From NCBI GenBank assembly GCA_023412765.1, contig JAEZBX010000199.1:1-47133 (forward strand): a stretch of 47,133 nt of DNA, written 5' to 3'. Below the pieces are notes generated by a model, which saw only the letters and a program-made list of their open reading frames with translations, ran no database searches and had not been told where the DNA came from. Of this stretch, positions 24,655 to 32,461 are shown piece by piece. Numbering within the stretch: position 1 is the stretch's first letter; the number at the start of each line of letters is the position of its first letter. Origin of the DNA: Bacteroidota bacterium. Its GTDB lineage: Bacteria; Bacteroidota; Bacteroidia; Cytophagales; Cyclobacteriaceae. A program made the position numbers and the translations under genes.

Positions 24655-27600
24655 ATGTATCTCAATTGTCACACAGGATTTAGTTTCAAGTATGGTACTC
24701 TGCCGATAGAGGCGCTATTCAACGAGGCAAAACGATGCAAAGTTCACAAGCTTGCGCTGACCGAAATTAATAATACGGCCTCCTATCTTGAGATGCTGCG
24801 GATATGCGAGAAAAACCGTGCGTTAAAAAATGGCCTCACAAAATTTGGTAAAGAACCGTACGACCTCGATCTGGCGGTGGGTGTTGAATTCCGGAACGGA
24901 GATCAGTTGCTTTACATTGCAATCGCGAAAAACAACTCAGGATTCGAAACGATCAACCGATTCCTTTCATACAAGAATCGGGAAAACTCCTCTTTTCCAG
25001 TTCGCGCGCCCGAATCGGAGGATATCTTTACAATTTATCCTTTTGGAAAAAATCATCCAGAGACACTTCGTGCGAATGAATTCATTGGGGTTGCAAAGCA
25101 AGACCTTACCCAATACTCAGTATCCAAGGAACGTGAAACATGGAACGATAAATTTGTTGCATGGCATCCGGTGACTTTTCTACCACCCGAAAGAAAGAAT
25201 GGTAAACTCGTTTATAAAGATCATAATGCACATCGACTACTCCGTTGCATGGCAAACAACACCTTGCTGAGTAAACTCGCTGAGTACCAGCAAGCAAATC
25301 GGGATGAGTACATGTTACCCGTTACAGCTGCCGCTGAAAGATTTCATCTCTGCCCGGAATTAGTCAGCAACGCGAACGATTTGCTGAGCCAATGTTCAAT
25401 TGAATGCAATCAGAATGAAGACAAGAATAAAAAATTCTTCATTGGCAATCAGAAAGACGATTCAGAACTTTTGAGAAAGGAGACCATCAAAGGTTACAAG
25501 CAACGCTATGGCGATAACAAAGCGATTTGGGAAGATCGTATTGAGAAGGAGTTATCCATTATTGAAAACAAGAACTTCACTGCATACTACCTCATTACTT
25601 ATGATATCATAAACTATGCAAAGTCAAAAGGGTTTGAATTTGTGGGAAGGGGAAGTGGCGCCAACAGTACAGTAGCTTATTGCCTCGGTATCACAAATGT
25701 TGATCCGGTCGAGTTGGACTTGTATTTCGAAAGATTCCTCAATGAAGAACGCACCTCACCTCCCGACTTTGATATTGATTTTGCATGGAATAACCGTGAT
25801 GAAATCTATCAGTACATATTTGAAAAATATGGATTAAACCACGTTTGCCTGCTGGGGACACATGTCACCTATCAGGGTCGATCGATTTTGCGAGAACTGG
25901 GAAAAGTCTTCGGTCTACCGAAAAGTGAAATTGATGAAATGGTTGAGAGTCGCAAGGAACGTGTTGACAGGGACGATATTTGGAAGACCATCCATGCGTA
26001 CGCAGAATACATCGTCGAAAAGGAGTTACCATCACACATGTCAATTCACGCGGGAGGCGTGCTCATTACTGAAAAACCAATATATGCGTATACCGCAACC
26101 GATACCCCGCCCAAAGGTTTACCGGTCTCCCATTTTGAAATGCACAATGCTGAAGATTTCGGAATTTACAAATTCGACATCCTCAGTCAACGAGGGCTCG
26201 GGCACATAAAAGAAACCGTGAAGCTGGTAAAAAAGAACAGGGGCATCGACGTTGACGTACATCGTTTTTCCGAATTCAAGAAAGACGAGAAGATCAAGGA
26301 GCTCATGCGGAACAGCAAAGCAATGGGTTGTTTCTATGTTGAATCGCCGGCAACGCGCATGCTACTTGGAAAATTAAGGTGCGATAATTATCTGACGCTC
26401 GTGGCTGCCAGCTCGATCATCAGACCTGGCGTAGCAAGTTCCGGAATGATGAAGGCATACATTGAACGCTTTCACGCTGTTCGAAACGGTGGAACCTACG
26501 AAACCATCCATCCAAAAATGGACGATCTGATGAAAGAGACCTACGGAGTGATGGTTTACCAGGAGGACGTGATCAAAGTTGCCCATTTCTTCGCTGGCCT
26601 CACCTTAACAGAAGCGGATGTGTTACGCCGAGCAATGTCGGGTAAATACAGGTCTCGTGAAGAATTTCATCGCGTGCGCGATCGGTTCTTTGAAAATTGC
26701 AGAACGAAGGGATATGATCAAAAGATTATTGATCGGGTGTGGTATGAGATCGAAAGCTTCTCAGGCTACTCTTTTGCAAAAGGTCACTCGGCAAGTTATG
26801 CTGTTGAAAGCTACCAAAGTCTATATTTAAAAGCGCACTACCCGCTCGAATTCATGGTGGGCGTGATCAATAACTTTGGCGGATTTTATAAGACTGAATT
26901 CTATTTTCATGAGGCAAGAATGAACGGTGCACAGATCGAAGCACCATGCGTAAATCTGAGCGAATACAATACAACCATTTATGACAAAAAAGTCTACATC
27001 GGTTTTATTCATTTGAAAAGCCTTGAAACGAAAGTTGCTCAGCAGATTTCGATGGAACGCGATATCGGCGGACCTTACAAAAGCCTGGACAATTTTCTCA
27101 GGCGCATAACGCTTGGGCTGGAGCAAATTCGAATTCTTATTCGGATTGGTGCATTCAGGTTCACTGGAAAGACTAAGCAACAATTGTTATGGAGCGCGAT
27201 GTTGTTTTTCAGTGGTGTGAAAGCCCGAAATAAAACAACAGTTGATTTGTTTGATACTGAACCAAAAGAATTTCCATTGCCCGCGTTCGAAAAAAATGAA
27301 CTCGATGATGCATACGACGAAATGGAATTGTTGGGCTTTCCCCTGTGCAATCCTTTCAAACTGATCTCACAGAATTTAGAGAATTACAATTTGGCAAATG
27401 ATCTTCCCAGATTCATAAAACGACCTGTGCAGATTGTGGGTTATTGTGTTACTACGAAGGATACCAGTACTTCCAAAGGTGAGGTGATGCATTTTGGAAC
27501 TTTTTATGACAAACGCGGTGACGTTTTTGACACTGTCCATTTTCCGGACATTGCAAGAAAATACCCCTTCCGAGGAAGGGGTTTCTATGAAATAAAAGGA

Positions 27601-27708
27601 AATGTGATCGAAGAATTTGGAGTGTATACCATAGAAGTTTCTTCCATGGTTAAAGTCCCCATGATTCATAAGCGGCCCGAACAGGCTATGCTTACTATTC
27701 CAGTTTAG
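24655..27708 (+). CDS. dnaE: error-prone-type DNA polymerase III alpha subunit (DnaE2/ImuC-like)
   Basis: A 1017-residue C-family polymerase, shorter than a replicative DnaE (about 1150-1200). Catalytic aspartates are Asp 371 and 373 in PPDFDIDF and Asp 508 in YKFDILSQRG. The primer-binding loop GRGSGANSTVAYCLGI is intact. The N-terminal PHP domain is degenerate: the usual TDH motif reads ALTEINNTA, so metal-dependent proofreading is unlikely. A helix-hairpin-helix region and an OB fold (QIVGYCVTTKDT) close the protein; no tau-binding tail is obvious. Association with dinB and an S24 repressor supports a damage-tolerance role. It lies 127 bases after the 2H gene and overlaps the convergent lipoprotein gene by 4 bases. 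Confidence 0.93.
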   Translation: MYLNCHTGFSFKYGTLPIEALFNEAKRCKVHKLALTEINNTASYLEMLRICEKNRALKNGLTKFGKEPYDLDLAVGVEFRNGDQLLYIAIAKNNSGFETINRFLSYKNRENSSFPVRAPESEDIFTIYPFGKNHPETLRANEFIGVAKQDLTQYSVSKERETWNDKFVAWHPVTFLPPERKNGKLVYKDHNAHRLLRCMANNTLLSKLAEYQQANRDEYMLPVTAAAERFHLCPELVSNANDLLSQCSIECNQNEDKNKKFFIGNQKDDSELLRKETIKGYKQRYGDNKAIWEDRIEKELSIIENKNFTAYYLITYDIINYAKSKGFEFVGRGSGANSTVAYCLGITNVDPVELDLYFERFLNEERTSPPDFDIDFAWNNRDEIYQYIFEKYGLNHVCLLGTHVTYQGRSILRELGKVFGLPKSEIDEMVESRKERVDRDDIWKTIHAYAEYIVEKELPSHMSIHAGGVLITEKPIYAYTATDTPPKGLPVSHFEMHNAEDFGIYKFDILSQRGLGHIKETVKLVKKNRGIDVDVHRFSEFKKDEKIKELMRNSKAMGCFYVESPATRMLLGKLRCDNYLTLVAASSIIRPGVASSGMMKAYIERFHAVRNGGTYETIHPKMDDLMKETYGVMVYQEDVIKVAHFFAGLTLTEADVLRRAMSGKYRSREEFHRVRDRFFENCRTKGYDQKIIDRVWYEIESFSGYSFAKGHSASYAVESYQSLYLKAHYPLEFMVGVINNFGGFYKTEFYFHEARMNGAQIEAPCVNLSEYNTTIYDKKVYIGFIHLKSLETKVAQQISMERDIGGPYKSLDNFLRRITLGLEQIRILIRIGAFRFTGKTKQQLLWSAMLFFSGVKARNKTTVDLFDTEPKEFPLPAFEKNELDDAYDEMELLGFPLCNPFKLISQNLENYNLANDLPRFIKRPVQIVGYCVTTKDTSTSKGEVMHFGTFYDKRGDVFDTVHFPDIARKYPFRGRGFYEIKGNVIEEFGVYTIEVSSMVKVPMIHKRPEQAMLTIPV

Positions 27709-28202
27709 TTACTTCCCTTCAGCAAGGGAATTCTGCTCAACGCTCCATTGAAATCACCGGCATTTATCGTATGCATGTTCGTTATAACATTCAACTTATT
27801 TTCTTCGAGGCGCGGTTGAATGGATATTGAACTTTCCGCCAGTTCCAGTGGAACACCATTAAATACTGCCGACAACAATTGGTTTTCAGACTCGACGCCA
27901 GGAAAATGATAGTTATTATCCACCGTCTTCTTAGTTACAAGTATTTGCAATGATTCGCCGTTTTCGAATTTTAGGTAAATCGTGTGACGATCTTCCTGGT
28001 CTGGTCGCAGAGATCCTTCATTGGCGATATAAACTATCTTCGGGCCAGCATTTTGTTGCTCAATAGCCCCTTGCACAAACGCTGTCGTGCTCTCTTCAGA
28101 ATAATCGACGCCCCACAATGGAGACTTTGCGATATTTTCTTCGGTATTGCATTGAAAAAGAACAACTGACAGACTTACCAAAAGCACAATTTTCGTTTTC
28201 AT
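27705..28202 (-). CDS. hypothetical lipoprotein
   Basis: A 165-residue protein with a lipoprotein signal peptide (lipobox VVLFQC, Cys near residue 18). The mature part looks beta-rich (HTIYLKFENGESLQILVTKK) with no recognisable domain. Its stop overlaps the dnaE stop by 4 bases on the opposite strand. Transcription comes from the 216-base spacer that separates it from the ABC transporter operon. No function is assigned and there is no sign that it belongs to the mutagenesis cassette. Confidence 0.75.
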   Translation of the reverse strand: MKTKIVLLVSLSVVLFQCNTEENIAKSPLWGVDYSEESTTAFVQGAIEQQNAGPKIVYIANEGSLRPDQEDRHTIYLKFENGESLQILVTKKTVDNNYHFPGVESENQLLSAVFNGVPLELAESSISIQPRLEENKLNVITNMHTINAGDFNGALSRIPLLKGSN

Positions 28203-28418
28203 AGCCGTTCAATTTACTCTTGTAAAGAGACGACTTTTTTGCGAGCGAGACGAGAGCACGTCGTCATTCATTCATTAAGATCGACGATCGGATGATATTT
28301 TAAATGAGAATACTTGCTCCGTTTTTGAGCAAAAATATCCACAAAAATTCGTCATTTATCGAAGAAAACGACGGCGATTTCAACTGAGAAACGGTTCCAA
28401 TTTAAGATTCTGGACGCG

Positions 28419-29222
28419 TTAAATGTCCGAGCGTTTCAGTTTCAGATAACTGAAATAATTGAAGAGAAATATCCAGCCAACTACAATTGCAGCTGACCCG
28501 AGCGCCACATAATCCTGGATCTCCTGGAAGGCATAACGTGGCAAAGGAAAAGTTATCAAATTCCAAATGGATCTCATTGGGAAAAACGGTACCATCCATG
28601 GCCAATAGTCATCGATATTAGCAACAATGATTGATTCGATCATCTGTGATAGCAGGAGTAATATGATGGTCAAACCCGATCGCTGAACTAGTATCCCGAG
28701 CATGAGCGCGTATGAAAGGAAAAAGAATATTTCAAGGAAGTATGCTAGAAAAAATTCAAGATCTGTGATGATCCGATCGAGTTCGATAATAGGACTGTAG
28801 ATTAACCCGGCGATTAATCCGATAATGAAAACCATTGCTACACTCATTAAACTGAGTAACACATTGGTAAGTATCTTGGATGTAAGAAATTCCGATCGAC
28901 TTAGTCCATCTATAATATTTTGCCGAAGGGTCCTGTAAGTGTATTCGTTAGTAATAGAAATGACGACCATGATAGCCAGAACAACTTTTAATAGTCCCCC
29001 GAACCAAATGAGATTCATCCAAATGTCTGGGAAATGATAAAGAGGTACGCGTTGTATATTTAAGTTCTGCCCGAATGAATTGAACGTCCTCTCAATCCAC
29101 TTCAAGAATTCCATGCCGCTTGCCGCACCAAAACCCAGCGTAAGGAAATACAACCCACAGACTACCCAAAATGTACGGTAGCTGGTAAGCTTCTTGAGAT
29201 CAACTTTCAGTAGATGCAGCAT
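28419..29222 (-). CDS. ABC-2 type transporter permease
   Basis: A 267-residue inner-membrane protein with about six hydrophobic segments, including TFWVVCGLYFLTLGFGAASGM near the N-terminus and MSVAMVFIIGLIAGLIY in the middle. The conserved cytoplasmic stretch SITNEYTYRTLRQNIIDGLSRSEFLTSK matches permeases of the BcrB/NosY type, which export lipids, antibiotics or other hydrophobic molecules. It lies 6 bases after the ATPase gene at 29229-30122, so the two form one transporter. The substrate cannot be inferred. Confidence 0.9.
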   Translation of the reverse strand: MLHLLKVDLKKLTSYRTFWVVCGLYFLTLGFGAASGMEFLKWIERTFNSFGQNLNIQRVPLYHFPDIWMNLIWFGGLLKVVLAIMVVISITNEYTYRTLRQNIIDGLSRSEFLTSKILTNVLLSLMSVAMVFIIGLIAGLIYSPIIELDRIITDLEFFLAYFLEIFFFLSYALMLGILVQRSGLTIILLLLSQMIESIIVANIDDYWPWMVPFFPMRSIWNLITFPLPRYAFQEIQDYVALGSAAIVVGWIFLFNYFSYLKLKRSDI

Positions 29223-29228
29223 TAAGTA

Positions 29229-30122
29229 TCAATTTGATTCCGATAGTATCTCAAGGAACATTTTCTCCAAACTTCTTTTCTTCGTTACAAGATGATCAGC
29301 AACCACACCATTTTCGAAAAGGAATTGATTTAAATCTTTCCCTCTAAAACTTTCCTTAAGGGTGACGTTGAAAAAACCATTTTCTCTCGCCACTGCACTG
29401 GTCCCTCCAAACTTTTGCAGCAATTCATTAAGGCGTTCTGTATCCGCGCGGACTTCAACGGTTTCGCTACCCGCATTCACTTCCTCTACTGGTCCGCAGT
29501 GAATCAGGCTGCCCTTTCTGAGGATTGCAAAATGTGTACACACCTTCTGAACCTCATCCAGCAGATGGCTGGCAAGAATAATCGTCTTCCCATTAGCTGC
29601 GATCTTCTTTATTAGCTCGCGTATCTCAGCAATACCCATAGGATCAAGTCCATTGGTCGGCTCATCTAATATTAAAACAGTGGGATTATTGAGCAGCGCT
29701 GAGGCGATCGCAAGACGTTGCTTCATCCCCAAAGAATACGTTTTGTATTTATCATCTCGACGGTCGGTTAACTCGACGAGGTCTAATACGTTAGCAATAT
29801 TTTCCGACGGACATTCCTTGATCATCGCATTTAACTCCAGATTCTTTTGACCGCTCAGGTATGGATAGAAAATCGGATGTTCGAGAACCGCTCCAATTTT
29901 CTTTCTGATTTGATTTGACGGTTCCTCACCAAACCAACGATAGGATCCGGAGGTTGGATTAATAACGCTCATCAACATCCCGAGTGTAGTCGTCTTTCCA
30001 CTACCGTTCGGTCCAAGCATTCCAAATACCTGGCCAGCCTTCACCTCAAGGTTCAGATTATTTACAGCGGTAAGCCTTCTAAACTTCTTTGTTAGGTTGC
30101 TGATCGTTAAAACTGTTTCCAC
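29229..30122 (-). CDS. ABC transporter ATP-binding protein
   Basis: A 297-residue cytosolic ATPase that powers the permease encoded 6 bases downstream. Walker A is GPNGSGKTT, the signature is YSLGMKQRLAIASALL, Walker B is VLILDEPTNGLDP, and the H-loop is ILASHLL. A C-terminal extension of about 80 residues follows, as in BcrA-type exporters. The start is GTG at 30122: an in-frame stop lies immediately upstream and no ATG occurs before the Walker A region. Confidence 0.95.
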   Translation of the reverse strand: METVLTISNLTKKFRRLTAVNNLNLEVKAGQVFGMLGPNGSGKTTTLGMLMSVINPTSGSYRWFGEEPSNQIRKKIGAVLEHPIFYPYLSGQKNLELNAMIKECPSENIANVLDLVELTDRRDDKYKTYSLGMKQRLAIASALLNNPTVLILDEPTNGLDPMGIAEIRELIKKIAANGKTIILASHLLDEVQKVCTHFAILRKGSLIHCGPVEEVNAGSETVEVRADTERLNELLQKFGGTSAVARENGFFNVTLKESFRGKDLNQFLFENGVVADHLVTKKRSLEKMFLEILSESN

Positions 30123-30186
30123 TCAAAATTGATTTACAACATCTGATTGCGGCCAGAACATGCTACGAATATTTAATAAGGTGATC

Positions 30187-30702
30187 TCAGTGAGTCTTCT
30201 CCGATTTATCATCCGAGGATGCAAATTCCTTAATACGTTTTCCAATCTCGGAGCTGCCGTCAATGGTACTGAAGAGCTTGGTTACTTTATTCAAAGGGAA
30301 ACTACCGACAATATCAAGTACAAACAAATTCTCGTCGTCGTTCACAGTAACAATCATCCCTTTTGATTTCCCATCCCTCATATAGACATCAAAATTTTTT
30401 CCTTCGTGCCTGCTGGTCATCATCTCTTCAAACGCTTCAGACTTGTAGTCCGCAATTAACTTTTTGTAATCCGAATTTTCAAAATCAGTTTTTTTGATCA
30501 TCAGGAACTTCATCTTTTCAATGTCCTTGATTAGTTCGTCAAACTCTTTGTCTTCCGACACGTTTACCATTCGCAGGGTATTGCTGTAGAAGAACAAGGC
30601 AAACGAATCATTGTATTTTTTCTGAAGGTTCTCTGTAGTTCGAGTTTGCGCCTGAGCAACCACAGAAAAAAGAACTATTAACAACATCAAGATGTAACGC
30701 AT
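30187..30702 (-). CDS. DUF4252 exported protein 1
   Basis: A 171-residue exported protein (signal peptide MRYILMLLIVLFSVVAQAQ) of the DUF4252 family. Features shared with the neighbouring paralogue are an aromatic N-terminal block (SFALFFYSNTLRMV), a helical IKDIEKMKFLMIK segment and a C-terminal FVLDIVGSFPLNKVTKL. It is the last of four genes in an operon behind an ECF sigma and a probable anti-sigma gene. Function is unknown; the operon context suggests an envelope-stress output or a modulator of the sigma pathway. Confidence 0.85.
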   Translation of the reverse strand: MRYILMLLIVLFSVVAQAQTRTTENLQKKYNDSFALFFYSNTLRMVNVSEDKEFDELIKDIEKMKFLMIKKTDFENSDYKKLIADYKSEAFEEMMTSRHEGKNFDVYMRDGKSKGMIVTVNDDENLFVLDIVGSFPLNKVTKLFSTIDGSSEIGKRIKEFASSDDKSEKTH

Positions 30703-30756
30703 GTTCTTTGCAACGTTAAAGTTAATTCAAAAGTTATAGATTCAGCCTATTTGATA

Positions 30757-31290
30757 TCAGTTCGTTTTCTTCTTACCGTCATTCATTTTTTCGAGGTGTT
30801 CCAGGCCCTTCACATCCATCTTCTTACCTATGCGAGCAATTTGTTTCAAATCAATTTCTCCAAAAAGGCTCATCACCATAAATTGTTCATTTCCACCCAT
30901 TACCATAAGTAGCTCAGAAATCTTTCCTGAATTTTCTTTGATAAAAAATTTCATGTCTTTGTCGTCACTGCGAACAGCCATCAACTCCTCATATTCCTTT
31001 AATGGAATCAGAGAGAAAGCTTCCTTATACAGATCACGCGACGCACGCGCATCATCCTTTGCCAGGATCTTCAAACCCTTCAGTTTGCTGATTGCATCCA
31101 ATATCTCTTTGTCTTCGGGTGTATCAGCTTCCAAATTAGTAAAGAGGCCAAACATTTTACTTGACACAGTGACCGAGCTAAACGACTCGTCTGTTTGGTA
31201 TTTGCTAAAAAACTTTGAGATAGCGTCCTGTGCAAATGCTCCATTTAAGGCAATAATCATGATCACCCCTGCTGCAATAATCTTTTTCAT
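30757..31290 (-). CDS. DUF4252 exported protein 2
   Basis: A 177-residue exported protein (signal peptide ending GAFAQ), a paralogue of the protein encoded at 30187-30702. It has SSKMFGLFTNLEADTPEDKEILDAISKLKGLKILAK and a C-terminal FMVMSLFGEIDLKQIARI block, then a lysine-rich tail. It sits 51 bases after the probable anti-sigma gene and 54 bases before its paralogue, so a tandem duplication within a sigma-controlled operon is likely. Activity is unknown. Confidence 0.87.
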   Translation of the reverse strand: MKKIIAAGVIMIIALNGAFAQDAISKFFSKYQTDESFSSVTVSSKMFGLFTNLEADTPEDKEILDAISKLKGLKILAKDDARASRDLYKEAFSLIPLKEYEELMAVRSDDKDMKFFIKENSGKISELLMVMGGNEQFMVMSLFGEIDLKQIARIGKKMDVKGLEHLEKMNDGKKKTN

Positions 31291-31341
31291 ATAATTTTTT
31301 ATTTCTTTTTAGTGCTTGTTTTCTGAGTTGAAGCGATAAAA

Positions 31342-31830
31342 TCAATTAGTTCCTTGAATTTCTTCCTGCGCCTCATTGAACATATTTATCTTTCGAGCCT
31401 GTTGCTCGGCTGTGCCGAAGCTTTTCGAGATCATCAATAATGCTTTCTTGGTTTCCTCAAAAGCGAGTTCCGGATCATCATAGGTATCGACCATCTCTTG
31501 CGGTATAGTTTGTCTTACTTCTGTTCTGATAAACCATGTTGCAGCAACTACAACAAGAAGACCCGCAGCAATCCGCATGGAGTTATAAAACAGGCGCCTC
31601 ATTTGTCCCTGTCGAGGATTTATCTTACGCATGACCTGGCCGTCGAAAGCCAAATCGTTGAGCGATTTTTTTTTGGCTTCCTCAAAATAGCGGAACATGC
31701 TGGCTGTCTCCTTCAACTGCTCTGGAATGTCGTCGCTACCAAAATATTCGCGAAGCTGCTTTTCTTCCTCCAGCGACGTTTCACAATTCCAGTACTTTTT
31801 AAGCAGATCTTCTCGTTCTTTAAAGTCCAT
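31342..31830 (-). CDS. probable anti-sigma factor, single membrane segment
   Basis: A 162-residue protein with a cytoplasmic helical N-terminus (KYWNCETSLEEEKQLREYF), one membrane segment (about residues 86-102, MRIAAGLLVVVAATWFI) and an extracytoplasmic tail rich in acidic residues and lysine. It shares the N-terminal 'W-G-TS-EEE--L-EYF' pattern of Bacteroidota anti-sigma factors but has no FecR domain. Its start overlaps the end of the ECF sigma gene by 11 bases, which points to translational coupling, as expected for a sigma/anti-sigma pair. Confidence 0.78.
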   Translation of the reverse strand: MDFKEREDLLKKYWNCETSLEEEKQLREYFGSDDIPEQLKETASMFRYFEEAKKKSLNDLAFDGQVMRKINPRQGQMRRLFYNSMRIAAGLLVVVAATWFIRTEVRQTIPQEMVDTYDDPELAFEETKKALLMISKSFGTAEQQARKINMFNEAQEEIQGTN

Positions 31831-32332
31831 ACTCGTTGATCTTTATGAGTTTCTCACGCACTGCATTCCTGGCTCTGAAAAGGTTAACCTTCACCTGATT
31901 CAAGTCCAGCTCCAGAATTTCAGAGATCTCATTGTAGCTGTATCCTTCAACGTCGCGGAGATGAATTATCTGTCGCTGTTTTTCCGGTAAAGCCGCAATA
32001 AACTGATCAATTCGATTCATGCTTTCCTGTATTTCAGTTGACTCATGAGGCGACAAACTTTCCTGTCTGACGTGGTAAACATCCTCGATAGGCTGGGTTT
32101 GTTTTCGGGTGATGGAACGAATGCGATCCAGCGAAAGATTTTTGGTGATGCGCATGCACCAGGCTTCCCAATTCTGGATTTCACTCATTTGATCCCGACC
32201 ATTCCAGACCCGGATAAACACCTCCTGCACGATATCCTTCGCTTCCTCCTCATTGCCAAGAAACTTCAAGGCAAATCGAAAAAGCTTGTTTTTCGATGGC
32301 AGAACCCGGTTTTGAAACGCTTCAAGATTCAT
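31820..32332 (-). CDS. ECF RNA polymerase sigma factor
   Basis: A 170-residue sigma-70 family protein with regions 2 and 4 only. Region 2 has FLGNEEEAKDIVQEVFIRVW and WCMRITKNLSLDRIR; region 4 has LPEKQRQIIHLRDVEGYSYNEISEILELDLNQVKVNLFRARN. It leads an operon with a membrane anti-sigma factor and two DUF4252 exported proteins, an arrangement that recurs in this phylum. A candidate ECF-type promoter lies at 32353-32378, suggesting autoregulation. Confidence 0.93.
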   Translation of the reverse strand: MNLEAFQNRVLPSKNKLFRFALKFLGNEEEAKDIVQEVFIRVWNGRDQMSEIQNWEAWCMRITKNLSLDRIRSITRKQTQPIEDVYHVRQESLSPHESTEIQESMNRIDQFIAALPEKQRQIIHLRDVEGYSYNEISEILELDLNQVKVNLFRARNAVREKLIKINEYGL

Positions 32333-32352
32333 TCAATCAAATTCAAGGGGAA

Positions 32353-32378
32353 GACGCAAAGGTGGGGAGGATGTTACA
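32353..32378 (-). promoter_or_regulatory. candidate ECF autopromoter
   Basis: Read on the minus strand: TGTAAC, then 16 bases after the AAC, then CGTC, 21 bases before the sigma start codon. AAC-N16/17-CGTC is the common ECF -35/-10 form. It is inferred, not a proven site. Confidence 0.4.
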
Positions 32379-32461
32379 GATTCTTGCTGATTTCTTCCCG
32401 AAAGTTATTAAATGCGCGTTCCGGCGGAGCACCTTAAAACTTTGGGGAAGTTCCGGGGGAG

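Noticed and set aside
27705..28202. Lipoprotein as a fifth member of the mutagenesis cassette
   Set aside because: It is convergent with dnaE, exported, and has no relation in sequence or direction.
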